Origin: Iodidimonas sp. SYSU 1G8 | Lineage (GTDB): Bacteria; Pseudomonadota; Alphaproteobacteria; SMXS01 | Direction: 5' to 3' | Length of the DNA stretch: 64,000 bases | NCBI RefSeq assembly: GCF_039655775.1 | Contig: NZ_JBBYXJ010000002.1 | Span: 620,001 to 684,000, forward strand | In this document: in pieces, positions 1 through 11,501 of the stretch | How positions within the stretch are numbered: position 1 is the stretch's first letter | How the letters are laid out: each line of letters opens with the position of its first letter | The notes under the pieces: model-generated | What the model was told of the DNA's origin: nothing | What the model saw: the letters and a program-made list of their open reading frames with translations, nothing else | Databases searched by the model: none | Made by a program: the position numbers and the translations under genes

Positions 1-89
1 TGGCGGTGATCGAGTTCGACGCGGCGACCTGGAGCGGGGCCAGGGACGGCGATCTGGTCGCGTTTGAAGTTCCCAAGGCGCTGGTCTGA
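1..89 (+). CDS. C-terminal fragment of an unidentified protein
   Basis: The frame starting at base 3 is open from the left edge and stops with TGA at 87-89, giving the last 28 residues of a protein whose start lies outside the window. The tail (AVIEFDAATWSGARDG, ending PKALV) is too short to assign to a family. The next gene begins 86 bases further on in the same direction, so the two could be co-transcribed. Coding status is inferred only from the clean open frame and GC-rich third positions. Confidence 0.4.
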   Translation, partial: AVIEFDAATWSGARDGDLVAFEVPKALV

Positions 90-175
90 CCATGAGCCGC
101 GTCCGCGGGCCGCGTTGATTTTGCCGCCGGTCCATGGCCTGATGGCCGGCCTTGGGGAACGGGCGGTGGAGCACG

Positions 176-2686
176 ATGGCGGCGGCGGACGAGGGCATGG
201 TGGCTGACCCGGTACAGGAGCCGGCGCGCGGGCCCTTGCCCGAGAAGGAGCTGCGCCTTGCCATCGTGTGCAGCGGCGGCATTTCTCTCGCCGTCTACAT
301 GCACGGCATCGTCAAGGAAATCCTCAAGCTGGCGCGCGCCTCCAAGCTGTACCATGCGGCGCCCGACATCGCCCTCAAGCACAAGCGCACCTTCGAGGAC
401 CTGCCGCCGGTGCGTGATCGCGCCATCGATACCGAGGCGGTCTATTTCGAGTTGCTGCGCGAAATCGGCCAACGGCTCGACCTGCGGGTGATCGTCGATG
501 TGATCGCCGGGGCCAGCGCGGGCGGTATCAACAGCGTGCTGCTGGCGCGCGCGCTGGCGCATGACCTGCCGTTCAACGCCCTGCGCGAGATGTGGCTCAC
601 CGGCGCCGACGTGGATGCCCTGATGTCGGAAGGCGCGCGGACGGGCTGGGGCGACCGAATGTTCTGGCCGCTGGTGCGCTGGGTGGCTGGCGACAGGCTC
701 AGCGACATCGAGATGGACGCCGAGGTCTCGGCCAAGCTTCGATCCATGATGCAGATCGTGCGCCTGCGTCCGCCTTTCGACGGGGAACGACTGATCGAGT
801 CGCTGATCGCGGCGATGGAGGCCATGGGCGGTCCGCGCCATCCGACGGATTCGCTGATCCCCGCCGGTCTGCGGCTCGACATGTATGTCACACTGACCGA
901 TTTCTTCGGCTATGCCCGGTCCATTCCGCTGTACGATCCACCCCGCATCGAGGAGCGCGAGCACCGGCACCGCCTTCATTTCCACTACCGGCGCTGGACC
1001 GACGGGCAGGTCGAGACGGATTTCGACATGGCCAGCATTCCGGCCCTGGCCTTCGCGGCCCGCGCCACCGCCAGCTTCCCCGCCGCGTTTCCCCCGGCCC
1101 AACTGGGCGAGGTCGACAGGGTCATGGCGCGGCGCGGCGGGAAGTGGACGGCGAAGGACCGTTTCCTGCGCGGCAATTTCCGCCCCTATCTGATGGCGGG
1201 AATGGATCCGGAGAAAACCTCGTTCATTGATGGCAGCGTGCTGAACAACAAGCCTTTCGGCCCCGCCATCGAGGCGATCGGCCGGCAGCCGGCCTACCGC
1301 CGTGTCGACCGGCGGCTTGTGTACATCAATCCCAATCCCGCCGATACGCCGCCACCGCCCACCGGAAAGCCGCCGGGCGTGCTGCGCACGCTCAAGGCCG
1401 CGCTGTCGGATATTCCCCGGAACGAACCCCTGGCCGACGACCTGGCCTGGGTGGAGGAACTGAACATCCGCACGCGCCGGACGCGCGAGGTCGTGGAGGC
1501 GGCGCGTCCCGACATCGCGGCGGCCGTCGACAAGCTGACCCGCGGCAAGCTCGAGGCGCGCCACCTCACCGCCCAACAGGTCGCCGATTGGCGGGGCCTT
1601 GCCAACGCCCAGGCCGCCGAACAGTCGGGTTTTGCCTACAAGGGGTATCTGCGCCTCAAGCTGCACGCCGCCGTCGCCCAGACCGCCAAGCTGGCGGCCG
1701 ATCTGTGCGCGCTCGAGCACGCGACGCCGGCGGCGCTCTTCATTGAAGACGCGCTGCGCGCGTGGGCCATCCAGCGCCATGTGCTGCCCGGCACGGAATG
1801 GGCGCCGGAAACCGGCGACCTACGGCACGACGCGCCCGACTGGGTGCGGCTGCTGCGCAATTTCGATCTGGATTTTCGCAACCGGCGCATCCGTTTCGTC
1901 ATCCAGGCCCTCAACGGCCTGTACGGCAAGGTCGGCCACACCGCCGACCTCAACGCCCATCGCCTGGATTATCTCAAGGGGCAGTTTTACGACGTGCTGG
2001 ACGCGCTGCGGAGCCGCGACGGCACGGCGGCCATCAGCCTCGACGCGGCCAACCGGGTGCGGGATGTCTTCGGGCGCGCCGTCGCCGGTGATTTCGATCC
2101 GGCGGCGGGCGCCGCGTTCGGCCTCGCCAACCTGGAGTCCATTGACACCATCGTGTCGGGTATCGCGCGGGACATCGACCTCGAGGCCATGAACCGGCGC
2201 GCCGACGATATTTTCGCCGGGATCGAGCATGTCGGCGCGGCGGGCCTCATCCGGCGCGAGTTGCTGGTCAGCTATCTGGGTTTCTCGTTCTGGGACATGA
2301 TGACGTTCGCGGCGGGCGTGTGGGAAAGCGAGGGCAGCTACAACGAGATCCGCGTGTCGCGCCTCAGCCCGCAGGACTGCAACGCGATCCGTCCCGGCGG
2401 ACCGGAAGAGGTGCTCAAGGGCGTCAAGCTGGGCAATTTCGGGGCGTTTTTCAAGCGTGCTCACCGCGAGAACGACTACCTCTGGGGCCGTCTGCACGGC
2501 GTGGACCGGCTGATCGACATCGTCGCCGACGCGGCGCGGGTCGAAGGGGTCGATCACACGCTGAACGTGGCGGCGCTGAAGAAGAAGGCGTTCCGCATCA
2601 TCCTGCAGGCGGAGGCGCCCTTCCTGCGCGAGAGCGAAGCGCTGATCGAGGAACTGGAGCGCGAGATCGAGGAGCTCGCCGGTTAG
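176..2686 (+). CDS. Patatin-like phospholipase family protein with DUF3376-type C-terminal region
   Basis: This 836-residue protein is a predicted serine lipid acyl hydrolase. Near the N-terminus is the glycine-rich oxyanion loop CSGGISLAVYMHG (about residue 32), then the nucleophile elbow GASAGG (Ser near 114) and the catalytic-dyad aspartate in FIDGSVLNN (about residue 350). These are the blocks expected of the patatin Ser-Asp dyad. The roughly 450-residue helical C-terminal region matches the long bacterial class usually annotated patatin-like/DUF3376. There is no signal peptide, so it is probably cytosolic or membrane-associated. I chose ATG 176 because GGTGGAG precedes it by a few bases; a TTG at 152 is possible but poorer. 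The stop overlaps the convergent gene stop by 3 bases. The natural substrate cannot be read from the sequence. Confidence 0.85.
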   Translation: MAAADEGMVADPVQEPARGPLPEKELRLAIVCSGGISLAVYMHGIVKEILKLARASKLYHAAPDIALKHKRTFEDLPPVRDRAIDTEAVYFELLREIGQRLDLRVIVDVIAGASAGGINSVLLARALAHDLPFNALREMWLTGADVDALMSEGARTGWGDRMFWPLVRWVAGDRLSDIEMDAEVSAKLRSMMQIVRLRPPFDGERLIESLIAAMEAMGGPRHPTDSLIPAGLRLDMYVTLTDFFGYARSIPLYDPPRIEEREHRHRLHFHYRRWTDGQVETDFDMASIPALAFAARATASFPAAFPPAQLGEVDRVMARRGGKWTAKDRFLRGNFRPYLMAGMDPEKTSFIDGSVLNNKPFGPAIEAIGRQPAYRRVDRRLVYINPNPADTPPPPTGKPPGVLRTLKAALSDIPRNEPLADDLAWVEELNIRTRRTREVVEAARPDIAAAVDKLTRGKLEARHLTAQQVADWRGLANAQAAEQSGFAYKGYLRLKLHAAVAQTAKLAADLCALEHATPAALFIEDALRAWAIQRHVLPGTEWAPETGDLRHDAPDWVRLLRNFDLDFRNRRIRFVIQALNGLYGKVGHTADLNAHRLDYLKGQFYDVLDALRSRDGTAAISLDAANRVRDVFGRAVAGDFDPAAGAAFGLANLESIDTIVSGIARDIDLEAMNRRADDIFAGIEHVGAAGLIRRELLVSYLGFSFWDMMTFAAGVWESEGSYNEIRVSRLSPQDCNAIRPGGPEEVLKGVKLGNFGAFFKRAHRENDYLWGRLHGVDRLIDIVADAARVEGVDHTLNVAALKKKAFRIILQAEAPFLRESEALIEELEREIEELAG

Positions 2687-3120
2687 GCGACGTGCACGAT
2701 CTTGTAGATCCGCCTGGTGAACAGCCATTGGCCATCCCGCTTGCGCAATTCGTCATCATACCGGCCGCGCACGCGGATTTCCTTGCCGCTGTCGGGATCC
2801 TTGTAGATTTCCGACGTGTAGACCCGTGCCGTCGCATTGCCGCCCTCGACCTCGATCGCGCCGGGCGTGGCGATATAGATCATGGGCTCGGCGTAATCGG
2901 TCATCGACGCATATTGGGTCATGGAGGCGACCCAGCCGTTGACGATCGCCTCGCGTCCGATGAACTCCTCGTGCCCCGGCACCTCCGGCAGGCTCCAATA
3001 GGCATCCTCGGCCCAGACGGCGCCCCAGGCGTCGGCGTCGCGGATCATGACCGCGTCGGCATAGGCTTCGATCAGTTCGCGAATGAGGATGCGATCCTCG
3101 AGAGGTCCGGTGAAGGGCAT
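2683..3120 (-). CDS. SnoaL-like / NTF2-fold protein
   Basis: The 145-residue product has the layout of the SnoaL-like NTF2 superfamily: an N-terminal helix (EDRILIRELIEAYADAV), an acidic-aromatic strand (WAEDAYWSLP), and a C-terminal sheet ending DGQWLFTRRIYKIVHVA. Members include scytalone-dehydratase-like and ring-hydroxylating-dioxygenase-beta-like proteins, so a small-molecule dehydratase or isomerase, or a non-catalytic binding role, is plausible. Its 3' end overlaps that of the patatin gene, with the two stop codons interleaved (TTA on minus, TAG on plus). No partner oxygenase alpha subunit is adjacent, which argues against a dioxygenase beta subunit. Confidence 0.75.
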   Translation of the reverse strand: MPFTGPLEDRILIRELIEAYADAVMIRDADAWGAVWAEDAYWSLPEVPGHEEFIGREAIVNGWVASMTQYASMTDYAEPMIYIATPGAIEVEGGNATARVYTSEIYKDPDSGKEIRVRGRYDDELRKRDGQWLFTRRIYKIVHVA

Positions 3121-3276
3121 GGCGATCTTCCAGGCAAAGTGTCACAGGCGGACAGGGTACCATAGGCCGCACCCCCTAGAGGATGCCTTCGCGGCCGACG
3201 CGCGTGATTGACGTATGGTGCCCAGGCACCGCAGTGCATAGCATCTTTTCATGGTTCCATAGCGGGGGACGGCGTC

Positions 3277-3849
3277 ATGCTCGTATTCATGGATTTCGAG
3301 GCGTCCGGTCTGACGGACGACAGCTATCCGATCGAGGTTGCCTGGGTCTTCGAGGATGGGCGCACCGGCAGTTATCTCATCCGTCCGGCGCCGAACTGGA
3401 CGTCCTGGACCGACAGCGCCGAGGATACCCATCGGATTACCCGCGAAACCCTTGCCGAGAAGGGCGAGCCCGCCGCCGTCGTCGCGCATGCCCTGGTCGA
3501 CACCCTCTCGGGTCACGACCTCTTCGCCAGCGCGCCGACCTGGGACGGCAAGTGGCTCGGGGACCTGCTCGAGGCGGGCGGCTTTCCGAGGCAACTCCTG
3601 AGACTGCGCGATACCGAGGAGGCTCAGGCCGAAATCATCGCCGACATGCTGGGAATCGACCTCGCGACCGCCGAACGGCCGCCGGGCGAGGAGCTGCCAT
3701 CGATGGTGGAGGACATCATGGTGATGGCCGCGATGCGCGAGCGCCGTATCCATCACCACCGCGCGCTCGACGACGCCGAGGAAGAACGCCGCCGGTGGTT
3801 CACCGTGCGCGACATGGCCGAAAAGCAGAAGAGCGGGATGGCGGGATAA
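3277..3849 (+). CDS. DEDDh-type 3'-5' exonuclease (DnaQ/RNase T fold)
   Basis: The 190-residue protein starts MLVFMDFEASGL, a classical Exo I block with the D-x-E metal ligands (D6, E8). It continues with HRITRE, an Exo II-like Asp in APTWDGKWL, and ends with Exo III as HRALDDAEE (H-x-A-x-x-D-A). All five DEDDh acidic/His positions are therefore present, so it should be an active two-metal exonuclease on DNA or RNA. ATG 3277 is preferred because GGGGGA lies just upstream and the protein then begins at the first core strand; the frame extends back to 3208 with no conserved sequence. There is no polymerase or helicase domain, so it is a stand-alone enzyme whose substrate is unclear. Confidence 0.8.
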   Translation: MLVFMDFEASGLTDDSYPIEVAWVFEDGRTGSYLIRPAPNWTSWTDSAEDTHRITRETLAEKGEPAAVVAHALVDTLSGHDLFASAPTWDGKWLGDLLEAGGFPRQLLRLRDTEEAQAEIIADMLGIDLATAERPPGEELPSMVEDIMVMAAMRERRIHHHRALDDAEEERRRWFTVRDMAEKQKSGMAG

Positions 3850-3920
3850 TCCGGACTCCGCGCGGCACGGCCCGCTCGATCACCGGTACTGCTTGTTTGA
3901 CCCGTGGGTCTTCATGCACT

Positions 3921-3950
3921 CTGATTGTCGGATATTTGATCATCAATCAG
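3921..3950. promoter_or_regulatory. Nested dyads at the SDR ribosome binding region
   Basis: An outer inverted repeat CTGATTG (3921-3927) / CAATCAG (3944-3950) encloses and overlaps a perfect palindrome TTGAT-C-ATCAA (3936-3946). The AT-rich block ends 14 bases before the proposed TTG start at 3965. It could be an operator or an mRNA hairpin controlling the SDR gene. Its non-coding composition supports the downstream start. Confidence 0.4.
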
Positions 3951-3964
3951 AAAGAGCCAGTGCA

Positions 3965-4786
3965 TTGAAAACCTATCGGGACAAGGTCGTCGTCATCACC
4001 GGCGGCGCTACGGGAATCGGGTTCTCCTTCGCCAAGCGCTTCGGCGCCGATGGCGCGAAGCTGGTGATCGCGAGCCGCCGCAAGGACAAGGTCGATGAGG
4101 CTGTCCAGGCGCTCAGGGACATGGGCTACCAGGCGGTGGGCACGGCGTGCGACGTGTCGGAGCTCTCCCAGGTCGAGGCGCTCGCCGATTTCGCCTGGGA
4201 AAGCTGGGGCCGCGCGGACGTCATCATGAACAATGCGGGCATTGCCCAGAGGCCGACGCCGATCATCGCCACCGCGCCGGAAGACGTCGAGCGCGTCATG
4301 CGGACCAATTATTTCGGGGTCTGGTACTGCTGTCACGTCTTCGGCAAGCGGTTCATCGAACAGGGCACGCCGGCGGCGATCTACAATGTGGGCTCGGAGA
4401 ATAGCTTGGCGAATTTCGTCTTCATAGCCGGGACCTACGAGGCGTCGAAGCACGCGCTCCATGCCATGACCGACGCCATGCGCGAGGAAGTGCCGGATTT
4501 CATCGAGGTCTCGTTCGTGGTGCCGGGGTTCGTCTCCTCGGAGATGACCGATCCCTTCGGCAAGGGCCTTACCATGGATACCGACCGCTATACCGGCATC
4601 GCGTTCCCGCAATTGCAGGCGGGCGAGTTCTATGTCGTGTCACATGCCTACAACATGAAGCGGATCGACGACCGCTATCAGGAGATCAGCGCGGCCTACG
4701 CCAAATACGCGCCGCGCTACGAGGGCGACGATGAATTCGACGCCCGGTCACTGATGGCGAAGATCCGGGCCCGGATGCAGGGATAG
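3965..4786 (+). CDS. Short-chain dehydrogenase/reductase (SDR)
   Basis: A 273-residue classical SDR with the Rossmann cofactor motif TGGATGIG near the N-terminus, NNAGIAQ in the middle and the active-site YEASK (Tyr-x3-Lys). It should reduce or oxidise an alcohol or ketone with NAD(P); the RRKDK just after strand 2 (ASRRKDK) favours NADP. I chose the TTG at 3965 because AGAAAGAG precedes it and residues then start directly at LKTYRDKVVVITGG. An ATG frame from 3914 would add about 17 unconserved residues over a palindromic AT-rich stretch. The C-terminus is slightly long (KYAPRYEGDDEFDARS). No neighbouring gene reveals the substrate. Confidence 0.82.
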   Translation: MKTYRDKVVVITGGATGIGFSFAKRFGADGAKLVIASRRKDKVDEAVQALRDMGYQAVGTACDVSELSQVEALADFAWESWGRADVIMNNAGIAQRPTPIIATAPEDVERVMRTNYFGVWYCCHVFGKRFIEQGTPAAIYNVGSENSLANFVFIAGTYEASKHALHAMTDAMREEVPDFIEVSFVVPGFVSSEMTDPFGKGLTMDTDRYTGIAFPQLQAGEFYVVSHAYNMKRIDDRYQEISAAYAKYAPRYEGDDEFDARSLMAKIRARMQG

Positions 4787-5109
4787 GTTCGCGGTCTCGC
4801 GGTTCAGATATCATCGCACCGCGCCGGGTCGTAGCGCCACGCCCCTCATTCCCGCGTTCCCCACAATGCCGGTCCGAACGCCGCCGGTGTTTGACCGTGC
4901 AGCGGACGCGTTCTCCAAGGCGCAGGTGGAATAAGGATCGTTTCGGGTCCGAACGAGACGATTGCCAAAGTCCGACAACGGGCTCAGGATGGTAAGGGCG
5001 CCGCCACTCACGGCGCCTTGTCGGGCCGACACAATCTGTTTCACCGCTGCCGGGCAGGATCGGTGCCGCCGAGCCGCTCCCTGCAGGGTTCTTCATGGGG
5101 GGCGTCGAG
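4787..5109. other. Intergenic region with one hairpin, no gene seen
   Basis: This 323-bp stretch has no convincing coding frame on either strand. The only structure found is a 7-bp GC stem, GGCGCCG (4997-5003) / CGGCGCC (5011-5017) with a 7-base loop. It lacks a T-run, so it is more likely a leader structure or chance than an intrinsic terminator. The promoter of the downstream membrane-protein gene presumably lies here. Confidence 0.5.
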
Positions 5110-5514
5110 ATGAGCAGCGTAGGGGCTTTGTACAAGCCGAAAGCCGTAAGCCGAGCCGTGAACCTGTTCTCACTGGCCGTGGTGGTCGGGGTCGCGATGG
5201 TGGCGGCCGATTTCTTCCATTTCAGGTCTGGACTGCTGGAGACGGCGCCACTGGCCGTATTCGCCGTCATCTACGCCCTCGCCACGGCGTTGACCATGAT
5301 GGTGTCGAGCCGGATGGGTTTCGCCCGCCTAGTGTTTCTCGGGCTCTACCTGATCGTGCTCGTACCGGCGATCTACGAGATTCTGGCCATGCTGGAAAAG
5401 AACGTGGTGATTGCCCTGCTTCTTGGGGCGCAACTGGTGCTCGCGGCGATCGGCTTCCTGTACCTGTTCCGGCGCCACGCCACGCTATGGTTTGGCGACG
5501 CCGGCAACGGCTGA
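5110..5514 (+). CDS. Small four-helix membrane protein, function unknown
   Basis: The 134-residue product contains four hydrophobic segments: NLFSLAVVVGVAMVAADFF, LAVFAVIYALATALTMMV, LVFLGLYLIVLVPAIYEIL and VIALLLGAQLVLAAIGFLYLF. They are separated by short basic or acidic loops, so it is an inner-membrane protein. I recognise no family motif. ATG 5110 follows GGGGGGCGTCGAG closely and is preferred over the in-frame ATG at 5095. It is convergent with the suf operon end, so no functional link follows from position. Confidence 0.65.
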   Translation: MSSVGALYKPKAVSRAVNLFSLAVVVGVAMVAADFFHFRSGLLETAPLAVFAVIYALATALTMMVSSRMGFARLVFLGLYLIVLVPAIYEILAMLEKNVVIALLLGAQLVLAAIGFLYLFRRHATLWFGDAGNG

Positions 5515-5539
5515 CCCCACCGAGTTCTCCGGCGCCGGG

Positions 5540-5872
5540 TCAGACGGTAAAGCTCTCGCCGCAGCCGCAGCGGCCCTTTTCGTTGGGATTCATGAACAGG
5601 AAGCCCGAGAAGAACTTGTCTTCCTGGTAGTCCATCTGCGAGCCCAGGATGTACATGACCGCCTTGGGGTCCACATAGACCCTGCCGCCTTCGGTCTCGA
5701 CCACGTCGTCGCCGGGCTTGGCCTCGTCGGCGAAGTCCACCTTGTAGCTCAGGCCGGAACAGCCGGCTTCCTTGATCCACACGCGCAGGCCCGCCGCCTC
5801 CGGGCGCTTGGCCATCAGCGTCTTGACGCGGTCCACCGCGCGGTCGGTCAGGGTAATGATGCCTGCTGCCAT
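5540..5872 (-). CDS. sufA: A-type iron-sulfur carrier (SufA/IscA/ErpA family)
   Basis: The 110-residue protein is full length for the HesB/IscA family. It has the three conserved cysteines: C38 in AGCSGLSY and C102/C104 in RCGCGESF. A-type carriers accept nascent clusters from the SufBC2D scaffold and pass them to apoproteins in the cytosol. It is the last gene of the suf operon, 11 bases after sufT. The start MAAGIITLTDRAV at 5872 is chosen because the upstream extension lies inside sufT and is not conserved. The position makes SufA more likely than ErpA, but sequence alone does not separate them fully. Confidence 0.92.
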   Translation of the reverse strand: MAAGIITLTDRAVDRVKTLMAKRPEAAGLRVWIKEAGCSGLSYKVDFADEAKPGDDVVETEGGRVYVDPKAVMYILGSQMDYQEDKFFSGFLFMNPNEKGRCGCGESFTV

Positions 5873-5883
5873 GATCGTGTCTC

Positions 5884-6243
5884 CTACAACATGCCCAGTT
5901 CGAGCTTGGCCGCCTCGGACAGCTTGGTCATGTCCCAGGCCGGTTCCCAGACCAGTTCCACGTTCACCTCGTTGACGCCGTCCACCTCGCGCACCTTGGC
6001 TTCCACCTCGGCGGGCATGGATTCGGCGACCGGGCACATGGGCGTGGTCAGGGTCATGGTGACCTTGACATCCTTGTCGGCCGAAACGTCCAGACCATAG
6101 ATAAGTCCGAGTTCGTAGATGTTAACCGGTATTTCGGGATCATAGATCGACTTCAGCTTGTCGACGATCTGATCGCGCAGGCCGGTATCGGGCGCCGTCT
6201 CGCCAGGACCGTCCAGAAATTCGTCCAGAAATGTCTCGCTCAT
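5884..6243 (-). CDS. sufT: SUF system DUF59/MIP18 family protein (SufT-like)
   Basis: A 119-residue protein with the DUF59 core: DPEIPVNIYELGLIYG (about residues 35-50) and TTPMCPVAESMP with the conserved Cys70. DUF59 proteins (SufT, Cia2/MIP18) help Fe-S cluster maturation or transfer. Here the gene lies between sufU and sufA, and its ATG overlaps the sufU stop by 4 bases (ATGA), so translation is probably coupled. The roughly 20-residue acidic N-terminal tail is the variable part of the family. Confidence 0.9.
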   Translation of the reverse strand: MSETFLDEFLDGPGETAPDTGLRDQIVDKLKSIYDPEIPVNIYELGLIYGLDVSADKDVKVTMTLTTPMCPVAESMPAEVEAKVREVDGVNEVNVELVWEPAWDMTKLSEAAKLELGML

Positions 6244-6694
6244 TCCGTCACCACCGTTGTATCGGCCTGTTCCAGGGCCGCGTTCATCGTATGCCAGCCC
6301 AGCGTGGCGCATTTTACCCGCAATGGGTAGTCGCGCACGCCGGAGAAAACCGCCAGCTTGTCCAGCGCCTCGAGCTGTTCCAGCGTCACATCGGCCTCGC
6401 CGGTGATCATGGCGTGAAACTTTTCGAACAGGGCGTGGGCGTCCGCTTCGCTCCGGCCCTTCATGGCCTCGGTCATCAGCGAGGCGCTGGCGACCGAGAT
6501 GGCGCAGCCGGCGCCCTCGAACTTCACGTCCTCGACGATGCCGTCCCGAACCTTCACATGAACGTCGAGCTTGTCGCCGCACAGCGGATTATGACCATGG
6601 GCCTCGCGGTTGGCGCCGTCGAGCGGGCCGAAATTCCGCGGCTTGCGGCCATGGTCCAGGATCACTTCCTGATAGAGTTCGCGCAGGTCCGACA

Positions 6695-6695
<1 letters not shown>
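6240..6695 (-). CDS. sufU: SufU-type Fe-S assembly / sulfur-transfer protein
   Basis: The 151-residue protein has the IscU-fold cysteines C39 (PLCGDKLD), C64 (GAGCAIS) and C129 (VKCATLGW). It also has the SufU-specific insertion before the last cysteine (TGEADVTLEQLEALDKL, then GVRDYPLRVKC). In Firmicutes SufU is a zinc-bound sulfur acceptor for SufS, and a similar role replacing SufE is expected here because no sufE is present. It starts on the same bases where sufS stops (TGATG) and overlaps sufT by 4 bases. Confidence 0.9.
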
Positions 6696-7947
<1,252 letters not shown>

Positions 7948-7951
<4 letters not shown>

Positions 7952-9231
7952 GACAGGTGCCTTCCATGCAGCCAGCCGCCGACGCCGGTGGAGACCATGT
8001 CGCGGATCTCCGTCGAGCCGATCCGCTCCAGCACTTCGACGACGAAGCCCTCGACCAGCAGGGCGCGGGCGGTTCTTTCGTCGAGGCCGCGCGCCTGCAT
8101 GTAGAACAGCATGTCCTTGTCCAGCTCGCCGACCGTGGCGCCATGGGCGCATTTCACGTCGTCGGCGAAGATTTCCAGCTCGGGCTTGCTGCTCGCCTCG
8201 GCGGTGCGGGCCAGCAGGATGTTGTGATTGGCCTGACGCGCATCGGTCTTCTGCGCGTCCGGGCGGACGATGACCTTTCCCTGGTAAACGGCGTGCGCCT
8301 GATCGTCCAGCACCGCCTTGAACATCTGGTCGCTGGTGGAGTTGGGAACGGCGTGATCGAGAATGGTGACGTTGTCGTGCAGCTGCTTGCCGCGGCCCAG
8401 CGAGACGCCCGCCAGCCGGCAATCGGCGCCTTCCCCGAGGACGTTCACCCGGGTTTCGTTGCGGGCGATCAGGCCGCCCAGCATGATGGTAGCGCTGTCG
8501 AAGCGGGCATTGGCCGCCAACTGCACATGGTTCGATGCGATGTGATAGGCGGCGGCGCCTTCGCTCTGCTCGCGGACATGATCGATCTGGGCGCCGGGCT
8601 CGAGGAAGAACTGGTTCACCACATTGGTCCAGTAGGTGTCCTTCCCGCCGAAATAGCCCTCGGCGAGGGTGGCACGCGAGCCCGCACCGGCAACGATCAC
8701 GTTGCGGACTTGCGCCATGCCGGTCTGCTTGGAGAAGAACAGCAGGTGGATCGGCGCTTCGACGGTCACGCCCTCGGCGATGCGGATGACGGCGCCATCG
8801 TGCATCAAGGCGGTGTTCAGCGACACCAGCGCGTCGTCCGGCGTTGCGCCGGCGGCCTGGGCCAGCCGCTCGGACAGCTCATCGCCCCGCGCCAGTACCT
8901 TGGCCAGACTCTCGATGGTGACGCCAGGCGGCGCCTGCTCGACGTTCGACAGGGCCGTGTCGATCCGGCCGTTGACGAATACCAGTGTCAGCGCGTCGGG
9001 AATGAGATGGGCGGCGATATCGGCCGGCGTCAGGTCGGTGAGGCCGGCGGGCTCGAAGCCAGCGGTGCTGATGCCGCTCAGGCGCGTATGCCGCCATGCT
9101 TCCCGCTTCATGCCGGGGAAGCCGTGGGCGGCGTAATCGGCGAACGCCCGCTCGCGCAGCGCCGCCGCGCCAGGCAGGGCCGGCTTCAGGCGCGCGAACT
9201 GATCGGCGTAAGGGACGGGCTGGACGGTCAT
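7948..9231 (-). CDS. sufD: Fe-S cluster assembly protein SufD
   Basis: This 427-residue protein is the SufD half of the SufBC2D scaffold. It begins with the variable helical domain containing GFPGMKREAWRHTRLS, followed by a right-handed beta-helix. It ends with the family block in which ADDVKCAHGATVG precedes MLFYMQARGLDERTARALLVEGF; the H in CAHGAT is the conserved SufD histidine. It sits between sufC (3-base gap) and sufS (4-base overlap). It acts in the cytosol with SufB and the SufC ATPase. Confidence 0.94.
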
Positions 9232-9234
9232 GGC

Positions 9235-9996
9235 TTACGCGGCCTCCGCGTCGGGCACGTAGTTGACATAGCCGTCGCGTTCCAGCTCCAGCGCCAGTTC
9301 CTTGCCGCCCGAGGCGACGATACGGCCCTTGGCGAGGATGTGCACGAAGTCCGGCTCCACATAGGACAGCAGGCGCTGGTAATGGGTGACCAGCACGGTG
9401 GCCTTGTCCGGCCCGCGCAGGGCGTTGATGCCCTTGGAGACGATTTTCAGCGCGTCGATGTCGAGGCCGGAATCGGTCTCGTCGAGCAGCATGAGATGCG
9501 GATCGAGCATGGCCATCTGGGCGATCTCGTTGCGCTTCTTCTCGCCGCCGGAGAACCCCACATTGACCGCGCGCTTAAGCAGGCTGTCGTCCATTTCCAG
9601 CAGCGCGGCCTTCTGGCGCAGCAGCTTCAGGAAATCGATGCCGTCCAGCTCGGGCAGGCCGCGATGACGGCGCACCGCATTGGCGGCGGTGCGCAGGAAG
9701 GTCATACCGTTCACACCCGGCAGCTCGACCGGATACTGGAAGCCCAGGAACACGCCGTCGCGGGCGCGCTCGTCCGCCGACATGGCGAGCAGGTCCTGGC
9801 CGCGATAGGTGACCGAGCCTTCGGTCACGTCATAGCCGGCGCGGCCGGCGAGGACGTAGGACAGGGTCGACTTGCCCGAGCCGTTCGGACCCATGATGGC
9901 GTGGACTTCGCCCGCGTTCACCGTCAGGTCGATGCCTTTGAGGATGTCGTTGCCGGCGACAGTGGCGTGCAGATTCTTGATTTCGAGCATGGTCAT
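9235..9996 (-). CDS. sufC: Fe-S assembly ATPase SufC
   Basis: A 253-residue ABC-type ATPase of the SufC class. It has Walker A GPNGSGKST (residues 36-44), signature FSGGEKKRNEIAQM, Walker B LMLLDETDSGLD, and the switch histidine in LVTHYQRLL. The ExTxSGLD form of Walker B and the MAMLDP stretch are typical of SufC. It drives conformational changes of SufB-SufD during cluster synthesis. MTMLEIKN at 9996 is the start, preceded by GGAGAAAACGGAA; the frame extending into the sufB end is rejected. Confidence 0.95.
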   Translation of the reverse strand: MTMLEIKNLHATVAGNDILKGIDLTVNAGEVHAIMGPNGSGKSTLSYVLAGRAGYDVTEGSVTYRGQDLLAMSADERARDGVFLGFQYPVELPGVNGMTFLRTAANAVRRHRGLPELDGIDFLKLLRQKAALLEMDDSLLKRAVNVGFSGGEKKRNEIAQMAMLDPHLMLLDETDSGLDIDALKIVSKGINALRGPDKATVLVTHYQRLLSYVEPDFVHILAKGRIVASGGKELALELERDGYVNYVPDAEAA

Positions 9997-10015
9997 TTCC
10001 GTTTTCTCCAGCGCC

Positions 10016-11485
<1,470 letters not shown>

Positions 11486-11501
11486 ATCCTCAGGCTTCCT
11501 G

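Noticed and set aside
2683-3120. SnoaL-like gene as a ring-hydroxylating dioxygenase beta subunit
   Set aside because: There is no alpha subunit nearby; the only Rieske gene is 32 kb away in another operon, and the sequence fits the general NTF2 fold.
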